Of a stretch of DNA of 17,201 nucleotides, positions 1 to 6,311 are shown piece after piece. How positions within the stretch are numbered: the stretch's first letter is position 1; each line of letters begins with the position of its first letter. The position numbers and the translations under genes are program-made. The notes below the pieces were generated by a model. That model worked only from the letters and a program-made list of their open reading frames with translations. It had not been told where the DNA came from and did not search any database. Source of the DNA: CAYMJO01 sp964391305 (lineage in GTDB: Bacteria; Patescibacteriota; CALEFQ01); NCBI GenBank assembly GCA_964391305.1, contig CAYMJO010000018.1:1-17201 (forward strand). The letters run 5' to 3'.

Positions 1-2
1 AT

Positions 3-24
3 CCCGCTAAAGGCGGGGTTTTTT
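3..24 (+). terminator. Rho-independent terminator, + strand
   Basis: A 5-bp GC stem (CCCGC at 3-7 pairing with GCGGG at 13-17, loop TAAAG) is followed by six T at 19-24. The U-tract is on the + strand, so it fits a + strand gene that ends just before this window and converges on hup. It could also end hup transcripts if an A-tract lies left of base 1, which cannot be seen. Confidence 0.7.
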
Positions 25-43
25 ATAGAAAGAACGACTAAAC

Positions 44-319
44 CTATTTTATAGCATCCTTCAAAGTTTTTCCAGCTTTGAATTTTGGAACTTTAACCGC
101 TGGGATCTGAATCTTCTGCGAAGGATTTTGCGGGTTCACGCCAGTTCGAGCCTTTCTGTGAGAAACAGAAAAAGTACCGAAACCCGTGACCGCGACCTTG
201 TCGCCGCCCTGAAGAGCCTTCGTTACGGTACCAACAAAAGCATCAAGTGCGTCTTCAGCGGCTTTCTTGCTGACCCCCGCACTTTCTGCCATTTTGTCGA
301 TTACATCTTGCTTGGTCAT
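44..319 (-). CDS. hup: HU family DNA-binding protein
   Basis: This 91-aa nucleoid protein should act as a dimer that binds and bends DNA through two beta-arms. The helical N-half (residues 1-40) is followed by the HU signature GFGTF at 46-50 and the arm with N62-P63-Q, where the tip proline normally intercalates. After the arm come the conserved IPA and KVPKFKAGK segments (about 72-84). Length and order match bacterial HU. I chose the ATG at 319, not the ATG 13 codons upstream, because a near-perfect SD lies 8 nt before it and the family begins MTKxD/MNKxE. It is the last gene of the minus-strand run, with its own promoter. NPQNP replaces the usual NPQTG at the arm tip, a minor variation. Confidence 0.97.
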   Translation of the reverse strand: MTKQDVIDKMAESAGVSKKAAEDALDAFVGTVTKALQGGDKVAVTGFGTFSVSHRKARTGVNPQNPSQKIQIPAVKVPKFKAGKTLKDAIK

Positions 320-323
320 TTTT

Positions 324-334
324 ATCACCTCCCT
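324..334 (-). promoter_or_regulatory. Strong Shine-Dalgarno site of hup
   Basis: On the minus strand AGGGAGGTGAT lies directly upstream of the hup ATG, with 8 nt between the GGAGG core and the start codon. It is nearly fully complementary to the 16S rRNA 3' end. No other gene in the window has a comparable site, so hup is probably translated at a high rate. It also decides the hup start. Confidence 0.9.
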
Positions 335-364
335 TCGCTTAGTTATGCTAAAAGTCATTTTAAC

Positions 365-373
365 TTATCCACA
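365..373 (+). promoter_or_regulatory. DnaA-box 9-mer in the hup leader
   Basis: TTATCCACA is an exact match to the DnaA box consensus TTATNCACA. It lies between the predicted hup promoter and its SD, about +14 to +22 of the predicted transcript. A single 9-mer can occur by chance. Its place in a promoter-leader region is what makes regulation by DnaA possible. Confidence 0.4.
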
Positions 374-393
374 GGTTCATTTCTGTTTAGCTT

Positions 394-422
394 ATTGTAG
401 CAAAAAAAGCGAGCTTACGCAA
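394..422 (-). promoter_or_regulatory. Predicted sigma70-type promoter of hup
   Basis: On the minus strand, -35 TTGCGT (417-422) and -10 TACAAT (394-399) are separated by 17 bp. The -10 is 5/6 to consensus; the -35 keeps only the TTG. The predicted start is near 387, giving a ~68-nt leader before the hup ATG. Confidence 0.5.
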
Positions 423-446
423 ATAACACTGAAATAATCGATTCAT

Positions 447-460
447 CTTGAAATTTCAAG
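447..460. repeat. 14-bp perfect palindrome upstream of hup
   Basis: CTTGAAATTTCAAG is a perfect 14-bp dyad about 25 bp upstream of the predicted hup -35. It could be an operator or only an AT-rich chance dyad. No T-tract follows it, so it is not a terminator for ymdB. Confidence 0.3.
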
Positions 461-546
461 CTCGTGTCAGAAAAAATGATTGAGATACCCAAATTATGCA
501 ATCGCTTCGCCTGCCCGCCATAGACAAGTTTATAATATTGAATATC

Positions 547-1344
547 TCACACAACCTGTACCTCTTTGTAAATTCTCTCTATGCTCTTTGATTTTGCGGA
601 AGCCTCTACTTCGACCAAGACTCCATCAACTCTGCAAAGCCCAACTTCCGGCCGCTCGAACTGCTGCGGCCTCTGCGTCAACATCTGCTTTATGATTATG
701 TCGACAGAAACTCCAAGCGACGAATCACGCACGCCAACCATGCCGACGTCCGTAACAAAAGCCGTTCCCTTTGGAAGCACTCTCGCGTCCGCAGTCGGCA
801 CATGCGTATGCGTGCCGCAAACAGCAGACACTCGCCCGTCCAAATAAAAGCCGAGTGCCGCCGACTCGCTTGTAATTTCCATGTGCGAATCAATAATAAT
901 CGCGTCCAACTTCTCCTTTGCCGTTTCTTTTAAAATTTTGTCCATCGCGCGAAAAGGAGAATCGCAATTCTCTTCAAAATTTACTTGACCAAGAACATTC
1001 GCAACAAGCACTCGCCTGTCATCAACTTCAACGATTCTATAGCCATCGCCGGGAGTGCCTTCGGGATAATTTGCAGGACGAATGATGGGAAGGCTTTTAT
1101 CCTCCAAAATCTCTTCCGCCTCGTTTTGCCGCCAAATGTGATTGCCACTCGTGAGAAAGTCTATGCCGGCGTCTAAAACTTCCCGCACTGTCTTTCTCGT
1201 CGCGCCGATTCCATGCGCGAGATTTTCTCCGTTCGCAACGATAAAATCGGGAGAATATTCTTTTTTTAAAAAAGGTAAAGCTTCAAAAACAGCCTTTCTG
1301 CCAGCTCTGCCTACTATGTCGCCTAAAAAAAATATTTTTATCAA
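547..1344 (-). CDS. ymdB: YmdB/TIGR00282-type metallophosphoesterase
   Basis: This is a calcineurin-like metallophosphoesterase of the YmdB family (B. subtilis YmdB hydrolyses 2',3'-cyclic nucleotides and affects biofilm and motility decisions). Metal ligands are recognisable: D9 in FLGDIVGRAGR, E40-N41 in ANGEN, N68-H69 in SGNH, H154 in IDSHME, and H179/H181 in GTHTH. At 265 aa it matches the family. I chose the TTG at 1344 because the protein then starts MIKIFFLGD, like other YmdB proteins. TTG codons at 1356 and 1431 are also in frame, and the latter overlaps rny by 11 bp with a GGAGG only 3 nt upstream. No start has a properly spaced SD. Lying directly behind rny suggests co-transcription and a shared role in RNA metabolism, as in Firmicutes. 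Confidence 0.93.
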   Translation of the reverse strand: MIKIFFLGDIVGRAGRKAVFEALPFLKKEYSPDFIVANGENLAHGIGATRKTVREVLDAGIDFLTSGNHIWRQNEAEEILEDKSLPIIRPANYPEGTPGDGYRIVEVDDRRVLVANVLGQVNFEENCDSPFRAMDKILKETAKEKLDAIIIDSHMEITSESAALGFYLDGRVSAVCGTHTHVPTADARVLPKGTAFVTDVGMVGVRDSSLGVSVDIIIKQMLTQRPQQFERPEVGLCRVDGVLVEVEASAKSKSIERIYKEVQVV

Positions 1345-1420
1345 AAATTTTATCAAATTAAACAAATTACACCAATCATTACAAAACAAACTAGTTATGA
1401 TTAAGGGCAATTTAACCAAG

Positions 1421-2950
1421 CTATCTCGCAAAATCCTCCGCTCTGGTTTCTCTTATAATTGTCACCTTGATCTCTCCTGGATACTTCAAATTCTCTTCGA
1501 TTCTGTCAGACATTTCTTGCGCGAGCTTCTTCGATCCATAATCATCTATTTTATCTGGTTCTACGAACACGCGGATCTCTCTTCCCGCCTGCACCGCATA
1601 AGCTTTTTCAACACCGTCAAAAGAAAGCGCAATACCCTCCAGATCCGTGAGACGCTTGACGTATTCTTCGTAGGTATCTCTCCTCGCTCCGGGCCTTGAC
1701 GCAGAGATGGCATCGGCAACATGAACAATGACAGCTTCCGTCGACTCGTATGGAACATCCTCGTGATGCGCCTCCATGGCATGGATAATTTTTTCATCAA
1801 AACCAAATTTCTTCAAAATATCTCTTCCTATTTCTATATGAGTTCCCTGTATTTCATGATCAACGGCTTTCCCTATATCGTGAAAAAGCCCGGCCGTCTT
1901 CGCGAGCATGACGTCCGCGCCAAGCTCTTCGGCGATGATCGCAGAAAGATGAGCAACCTCAAGGGAATGCTTAAGAACGTTTTGTCCATAACTCGTGCGA
2001 TACTTCAAACGACCGAGAAGGCTGACAAGCTTCGGATCAGTGCCTGCTATACCGACATCATAGAGAACAGCTTCGCCGGCTTCTTTTATATTTTTAGCAA
2101 TTGTCTTCTTCGCATCGGCAACGGCATCCTCAATCCTTGAAGGATGAATACGACCATCAGCCATGAGTTTTTCCAGGGCGAGCTTCGCGACTTGGCGCCT
2201 GATTGGATTAAATCCTGAAATAACAATCGCTTCAGGAGTATCGTCAACGACAACTTCAACCCCGGTGAGACTCTCAAGCGCTTTGATATTTCTGCCTTCG
2301 CGACCAATGATGCGTCCTTTCATCTCGTCAGACGGCAGAGAAACCGTGGTCGCAGTTGATTCAGATGTATGTGAAGTCGCAATGCGCTGGATAGCCGTGC
2401 TTAAAATCTCCTTTGCCTTTTCTTCAAAAGTTTCCGCACCCTCTTGCTCGAGCTTTTTGATCCTTTTGAGCAGACGATCCTTTATGTCCTTCTCGGTCAA
2501 TTCCAACATGACTTCGCGCGCCTTCTCGCGCGAAAGCCCCGCAACTTTTTCAAGCTTCGCAAGCTGTTGCCTGCGAATAGCATCGAGTTCTTTACGAACC
2601 TCTCTGATTTTTCTGGAGCGCTTCTCGATATCGTTCACTTTTCTGTCAATCTGATCATACTTCCTGTCAATATTTTCCTCTCTTTTTTCGATGCGCTGTT
2701 CAAGTTGCATCAGCTGATCGCGTCTCTCCCTTTCCTCGCGCTTCGCATCATCGATAAGCTTTAAAGATTTTTCATTCGATTCAAGAATAATCTTTTTTTG
2801 TTTTGCCTTTGCCTCTTCTAAAATTTTATTCGCCTTGGCTTCGGCAGAATTAACTTGTCCCTTCGCCAATGCTTGGCGCACAACATAGCCAATGCCAAAA
2901 CCGGCTAAAAGTCCAATTACAGCCAAAACAGCACCTATTATTGTAGTCAT
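1421..2950 (-). CDS. rny: Ribonuclease Y
   Basis: RNase Y is a membrane-anchored endoribonuclease that initiates mRNA decay. The 509-aa product has the full family layout: an N-terminal TM helix (about 4-24), a long charged coiled coil (about 33-190), a KH domain with GRIIGREGRN at 212-221, and an HD domain. The HD residues are H328 (KHSLEVAHLS), H357-D358 (LFHDIGKA) and H395-H396. I chose the ATG at 2950 because it places the TM helix at the very N-terminus as in the family. The frame stays open to 3028 but adds a non-conserved Cys-rich stretch. No SD is visible. A predicted promoter lies ~290 nt upstream, and ymdB follows. Confidence 0.97.
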   Translation of the reverse strand: MTTIIGAVLAVIGLLAGFGIGYVVRQALAKGQVNSAEAKANKILEEAKAKQKKIILESNEKSLKLIDDAKREERERRDQLMQLEQRIEKREENIDRKYDQIDRKVNDIEKRSRKIREVRKELDAIRRQQLAKLEKVAGLSREKAREVMLELTEKDIKDRLLKRIKKLEQEGAETFEEKAKEILSTAIQRIATSHTSESTATTVSLPSDEMKGRIIGREGRNIKALESLTGVEVVVDDTPEAIVISGFNPIRRQVAKLALEKLMADGRIHPSRIEDAVADAKKTIAKNIKEAGEAVLYDVGIAGTDPKLVSLLGRLKYRTSYGQNVLKHSLEVAHLSAIIAEELGADVMLAKTAGLFHDIGKAVDHEIQGTHIEIGRDILKKFGFDEKIIHAMEAHHEDVPYESTEAVIVHVADAISASRPGARRDTYEEYVKRLTDLEGIALSFDGVEKAYAVQAGREIRVFVEPDKIDDYGSKKLAQEMSDRIEENLKYPGEIKVTIIRETRAEDFAR

Positions 2951-3013
2951 TTTTTTAAATCCAGAAAAAGAACAGAAATTTCCGCGACACAACGATCCTT
3001 TTGCAAGAACAGC

Positions 3014-3036
3014 GGGACAAAATGACACCTTGTCCC
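3014..3036 (-). other. Hairpin in the rny leader
   Basis: GGGACAA (3014-3020) and TTGTCCC (3030-3036) form a perfect 7-bp stem with a 9-nt loop, about 65 nt upstream of the rny ATG. No U-tract follows, so it is not a terminator. It could stabilise or control the rny mRNA; RNase Y autoregulation is conceivable but not shown here. Confidence 0.4.
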
Positions 3037-3245
3037 CGAAAAACGAATATTCTACTGTATTTTTGATAAAGCCACGCCTATTTTTACGATAAAAGAGATT
3101 TTTCTTCGAAAATTATGACTTTATTTTGCCCAAATCCAGGGCATACAAGAGAAATAAACACGTTAAAAAGCATTTTTTGCACTTCAGAGCTGCCGCCAAA
3201 TTCCGCTCTTTTCTATAGTTTAATACTGATTAATCGACAACTGTA

Positions 3246-3277
3246 ATTATATTACATGATAAAAAAGCAGAAGTCAA
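3246..3277 (-). promoter_or_regulatory. Predicted sigma70-type promoter of rny-ymdB
   Basis: On the minus strand, -35 TTGACT (3272-3277) is 17 bp from TAATAT (3249-3254). An overlapping perfect TATAAT (3246-3251) has a 20-bp spacer. This is among the best promoter matches in the window. It would give a leader of nearly 290 nt before rny. Confidence 0.6.
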
Positions 3278-3482
3278 GTTCGAAAATTTCAGAACATCAA
3301 AGCCGCCAGAGCCAACAGAGATATGGCTTTTTTAGTATTTTTTCAAAAAAATACCTATTTCGGCAAAACGACATATAGATCGTCCTCGATAAACAATCGA
3401 ATAGAATTCTCTTCTGTCTCTATTTACGACGCCTCTCGCACCACGGGAACGAATGTTTTAACCAAATCACAACTTACTTAAA

Positions 3483-4058
3483 TTATCCAAGCACCTTATC
3501 AATAATGCCATACTTCCTCGCATCTTCCGCGGACATATGGTAATCCCTGTCCGTATCATCCGCGACTTTCTTCAACGGCTGACCGGTATGTTTTGCCAAT
3601 ATCTTCTCCAAACGCTGTTTCGTCTTGATCATATGCTTCGCGCGAATCTCAACATCTTTCGCCTGACCTTCCGCGGCTCCCATGATTTGGTGTATCATAA
3701 TTTCCGAATTCGGCAATGCGAAACGCTTGCCCTTCGTGCCGGAAGCCAGCAAAAACGACCCCATGCTGGCGGCAAGACCAACGCAGATCGTAGAAATGTC
3801 CGGCTTGATATGTTGCATGGTATCGTAAATCGCCAAACCCGCGGTGACAACGCCGCCGGGACTGTTGACATAAAAATGTATGTCTTTGTTCTTATCTTCG
3901 CTCTCGAGAAATAACATCTGCGCAATGATAATATTCGCAACTTGATCGTCAATCTGACCACCGAGAAAAACGATGCGGTCCTTGAGAAGTCTTGAATAAA
4001 TATCATACGCGCGCTCGCCGTAAGCAGACTTTTCTATAACCGTTGGAATTAAATTCAT
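3483..4058 (-). CDS. clpP: ATP-dependent Clp protease proteolytic subunit ClpP
   Basis: ClpP forms the tetradecameric serine-protease chamber that degrades substrates fed by Clp ATPases. The 191-aa protein has the complete catalytic triad: S98 in GLAASMGS, H123 in MIHQIMG and D172 in DRDYHMSAEDA. The oligomer interface segments (FLGGQIDD, YVNSPGG) are also present. The ATG at 4058 gives the normal family N-terminus (NLIPTVIEKSAYGERAYDIYSRLL). No SD is visible; a strong hairpin sits 18 nt upstream. It follows cdaA-cdaR on the same strand and may share their transcript. Confidence 0.98.
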   Translation of the reverse strand: MNLIPTVIEKSAYGERAYDIYSRLLKDRIVFLGGQIDDQVANIIIAQMLFLESEDKNKDIHFYVNSPGGVVTAGLAIYDTMQHIKPDISTICVGLAASMGSFLLASGTKGKRFALPNSEIMIHQIMGAAEGQAKDVEIRAKHMIKTKQRLEKILAKHTGQPLKKVADDTDRDYHMSAEDARKYGIIDKVLG

Positions 4059-4076
4059 ATGTTTTTATATTTTTTT

Positions 4077-4104
4077 GCGGGGAGAGGCCGCGACCTGTCC
4101 CTGC
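4077..4104 (-). other. Strong hairpin between cdaR and clpP
   Basis: The arms at 4077-4087 and 4094-4104 pair over 11 positions with one G-G (C-C on the other strand) mismatch and one wobble; the loop is 6 nt. On the minus strand an A-rich tract follows, not U, so it is not an intrinsic terminator. It lies between the cdaR stop (4113) and the clpP ATG (4058), where it could act as an mRNA processing or stability element. Confidence 0.5.
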
Positions 4105-4112
4105 GAAAATAT

Positions 4113-5333
4113 TTAGCGCTTCTTTAAGTTAATATTTATTTTGGGAGTATCCAAACTGATAATTTCAACTTCTTCTGAAGAGATCGAAACATTCGATTTG
4201 GAAATCCCGACTTCAGAATTTCCCTCTCCCTTGCCGGACAAATCTACAATAACACGCACATCTTTTTCGGTCAACTTGGAAATTGCATCGGACTTTCCGC
4301 GAATCGTAATTGAAGCCTTGCTCGGAGAAAAAGACTCAATTTCAAGATCACCCGCGACATTTCTGAACTCGAAAATACCCAAGACAGATTTAATGACCTC
4401 GATCCCTTCCACGGAGACGCTGACAACAATAGATTTTATATCGTCCTCCACCTCAATATTTTCGGGAACATCCAGCGCAACTTTCTTTTCAAGATTTGAA
4501 GAAATGCCCGATATGTCAATGGGAACAGTTTCTATAAACTCTATTTCCGAAAGTTTTTCCTTTTGCCCCTTGATCACGATCGTGCTCGGCTCCGCCGCAA
4601 CGCTTCTCACTAAATAGCCGGACTTAGGCTCACCTTTCACACTAATTTTAATTCCAACAGTCTTAACATCGGTTTCCCTTTCAACGGGAACCAAAACCTC
4701 GATAGTCTTGGGCTCAATATAAATATTTTTGACTTCATTGCCATCTTTGTCAAAAGCAACAGGCGAAGCAGATTTTTTAATTTCGGAAAGCTCCCCGGAC
4801 AACTCAATTGGAACAACGACCTTCACTATTTTACCAACCAAGCTCTCCGCCCCTTTTACGACAACCTTATCAACATTAGGCTCCGCCTCGCCAACTATGT
4901 ATCCCTCGCCGACGCCTCCACGAACTTCAACGGCCAGCGTAAATTCCTTCGAAACTTTGTCATCCAAGGTTACATGAATATTCGAAGGCTCTACACTAAT
5001 GATTTGCACCGCCGCATCTTCAGAAATCACGCCAATCGGCAAATCGTATGCTCCCTTCCCAAGACCTTCAAAATCTACATACGCATTGAACAATTCTTTG
5101 GAAATCTCGCGAGAAACACTGCTCTCTTGAGTCCTCACGCGCAACTTTACCCCTCCAAGCTCCTCGACGACAGCCAGTCTTTCATGCAGATTCACAGCCT
5201 TGATCGAAATCTCTCCCGAAACCTCTTCCGATTGAAAACCATCATTTGCAATATAAAACCACACGCCGAAAGCTAGAGCTAAACATATCAGCTTCGTTGA
5301 CCAATTTTTTAGAATTATGTCGCGTAAATTCAT
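4113..5333 (-). CDS. cdaR: YbbR-domain protein (CdaR-like)
   Basis: A 406-aa protein with one N-terminal TM helix (about 13-29) followed by a beta-rich extracytoplasmic region that reads as a series of YbbR-type repeats. The repeated signatures are EVSGEISIKAVNL, a recurring LAVEVRG/IKISVKGEP..GY pattern, and IxPxTIxVxG-like turns near 116-122, 203-210 and 246-254. CdaR proteins bind and modulate the diadenylate cyclase CdaA at the membrane. Its place 45 bp downstream of cdaA is the classic arrangement. The ATG at 5333 puts the TM helix at the N-terminus. Symbol assignment rests on synteny plus domain, not on recognised catalytic residues, as the family has none. Confidence 0.88.
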   Translation of the reverse strand: MNLRDIILKNWSTKLICLALAFGVWFYIANDGFQSEEVSGEISIKAVNLHERLAVVEELGGVKLRVRTQESSVSREISKELFNAYVDFEGLGKGAYDLPIGVISEDAAVQIISVEPSNIHVTLDDKVSKEFTLAVEVRGGVGEGYIVGEAEPNVDKVVVKGAESLVGKIVKVVVPIELSGELSEIKKSASPVAFDKDGNEVKNIYIEPKTIEVLVPVERETDVKTVGIKISVKGEPKSGYLVRSVAAEPSTIVIKGQKEKLSEIEFIETVPIDISGISSNLEKKVALDVPENIEVEDDIKSIVVSVSVEGIEVIKSVLGIFEFRNVAGDLEIESFSPSKASITIRGKSDAISKLTEKDVRVIVDLSGKGEGNSEVGISKSNVSISSEEVEIISLDTPKININLKKR

Positions 5334-5378
5334 AAACGTTTAAAGCACTAAGCTACTTTCAAAAAGAGTGTTCGATGC

Positions 5379-6170
5379 TTAATTAAGAAGTTTTCTAAGT
5401 GTTTCCCGAAGCTTCTCTGGACTCGACTGTTTCTTCAAGTCTCCATCAATAGAAAGAGAAACAGTGCCCTGCTCCTCTGAAACGACAATGGCAATGGCAT
5501 CTGTCTGCTCGGTTATGCCGATCGCCGCCTTATGACGCGTGCCTACCTTGTAAGCCATATCTTTTTCCGTAAGCGGCAGAACAACTCCCGCGGCCATGAC
5601 CTGGTTGCCCGAGATCACCACGGCGCCGTCATGAAGAGGCGAGTTCGGGAAGAATAAATTCAAAAGTAAATCTTTTGACAATTCGGAATTCAGCTCCGTG
5701 CCTTTTTCAATATGATCCGCAAGCCCCGTGGATCTCTTTATAACAATCAACGCTCCCGTCTTGCTTTTCACAAGGGTACTGACAGAATCTACGAGAATGT
5801 CCAAAAGTTTTTCAAGCTCTCTTGCGCTAAGCTCCTTGGTTCTGCGAATCACTTTGGCTCTGCCAAGTCTCTCGAGCGCGCGCCGAAGCTCTGGCTGAAA
5901 AACAACGGGAATCGCGACTACTATAAACGTGACGAAATATTTCAAAAGCCACGCAAGCGCCGCAAGGTGTAGGATTTTTCCAACGACAAAAATAGCGCTG
6001 ATGAGAATAATGCCAATCGCTATCCTCATGGCTTTTGTATCTTTGATTAAAATATAAATTCCATAAAATAAAAGAGAAACTATTACGATATCAATAATAG
6101 CCAATGGATTTTTCCCAAAGCTCAAGGTAGAAAAATATGGTTGCGCCGCTTCAATTAATCTCGTCAACAT
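5379..6170 (-). CDS. cdaA: Membrane diadenylate cyclase CdaA (c-di-AMP synthase)
   Basis: CdaA joins two ATP into c-di-AMP, the second messenger for osmotic and cell-wall homeostasis. Counting from the ATG at 6170 (263 aa), three TM helices lie at about 23-41, 48-66 and 70-88. The linker FQPELRRALERLGR and the DAC domain follow, with DGA at 181-183 in PLHDGAVV. The second motif reads GTRHKAAIG (212-214), so the usual RHR is RHK, encoded by AAG. A TTG 13 codons upstream (6209) is also in frame. I prefer the ATG because its N-terminus is already slightly longer than that of B. subtilis CdaA. It precedes cdaR and follows nrnA, forming a c-di-AMP neighbourhood. No SD is seen. Confidence 0.93.
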   Translation of the reverse strand: MLTRLIEAAQPYFSTLSFGKNPLAIIDIVIVSLLFYGIYILIKDTKAMRIAIGIILISAIFVVGKILHLAALAWLLKYFVTFIVVAIPVVFQPELRRALERLGRAKVIRRTKELSARELEKLLDILVDSVSTLVKSKTGALIVIKRSTGLADHIEKGTELNSELSKDLLLNLFFPNSPLHDGAVVISGNQVMAAGVVLPLTEKDMAYKVGTRHKAAIGITEQTDAIAIVVSEEQGTVSLSIDGDLKKQSSPEKLRETLRKLLN

Positions 6171-6235
6171 AAAATTTTTTAAAACGTTCAAAACTAGATC
6201 ATTCAACAACTTGAATTCTGGAAAATTGCCGTATT

Positions 6236-6265
6236 AATATTCTCCATTCGCCTGAAATTTTTCAA
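6236..6265 (-). promoter_or_regulatory. Weak candidate promoter of cdaA
   Basis: On the minus strand, -35 TTGAAA (6260-6265) and -10 AATATT (6236-6241) are separated by 18 bp, each 4/6 to consensus. The region is AT-rich, so chance is likely. A promoter in this gap is plausible because nrnA ends 142 bp before the cdaA ATG. Confidence 0.25.
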
Positions 6266-6275
6266 AAAATCTCAA

Positions 6276-6288
6276 AAAACGGAGTTTT
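6276..6288 (-). terminator. Weak terminator-like hairpin after nrnA
   Basis: On the minus strand AAAAC pairs with GTTTT around a TCC loop and a T-run follows (six T in all). The stem is short and AT-rich. It sits 24 bp past the nrnA stop, the right place for a terminator, but its strength is doubtful. Confidence 0.25.
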
Positions 6289-6311
6289 CAGACAATTTAC
6301 TCTCAAGCGTT

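Larger units (their letters stand above)
2951..3482. other. Intergenic region between clpP and rny
   Basis: This 532-bp stretch has no supportable gene or tRNA on either strand. It holds the rny promoter and long leader, with hairpins at 3014-3036 and 3130-3143 (GCCC/GGGC). Closer to clpP are an AT-only dyad at 3335-3354 (GTATTTTTT/AAAAAATAC) and a small dyad at about 3388-3402 (TCGAT/ATCGA). No convincing clpP terminator with a minus-strand U-tract was found. The length is unusual for so compact a genome. Confidence 0.6.

Noticed and set aside
1429..1440. GGAGG before the TTG at 1431 as the ymdB start
   Set aside because: Spacing is only 3 nt and the extra 29 residues are not like the family N-terminus.
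1142..1699. + strand frame of 185 codons across ymdB/rny
   Set aside because: Overlaps two confidently identified minus-strand genes and shows no domain; antisense shadow. The same applies to the other + strand frames opposite rny, cdaR, infB, nrnA and the ATPase.
3299..3330. + strand terminator (AAAGCC/GGCTTT then T-run)
   Set aside because: The stem has a 20-nt loop and there is no + strand gene upstream; probably chance in an AT-rich gap.
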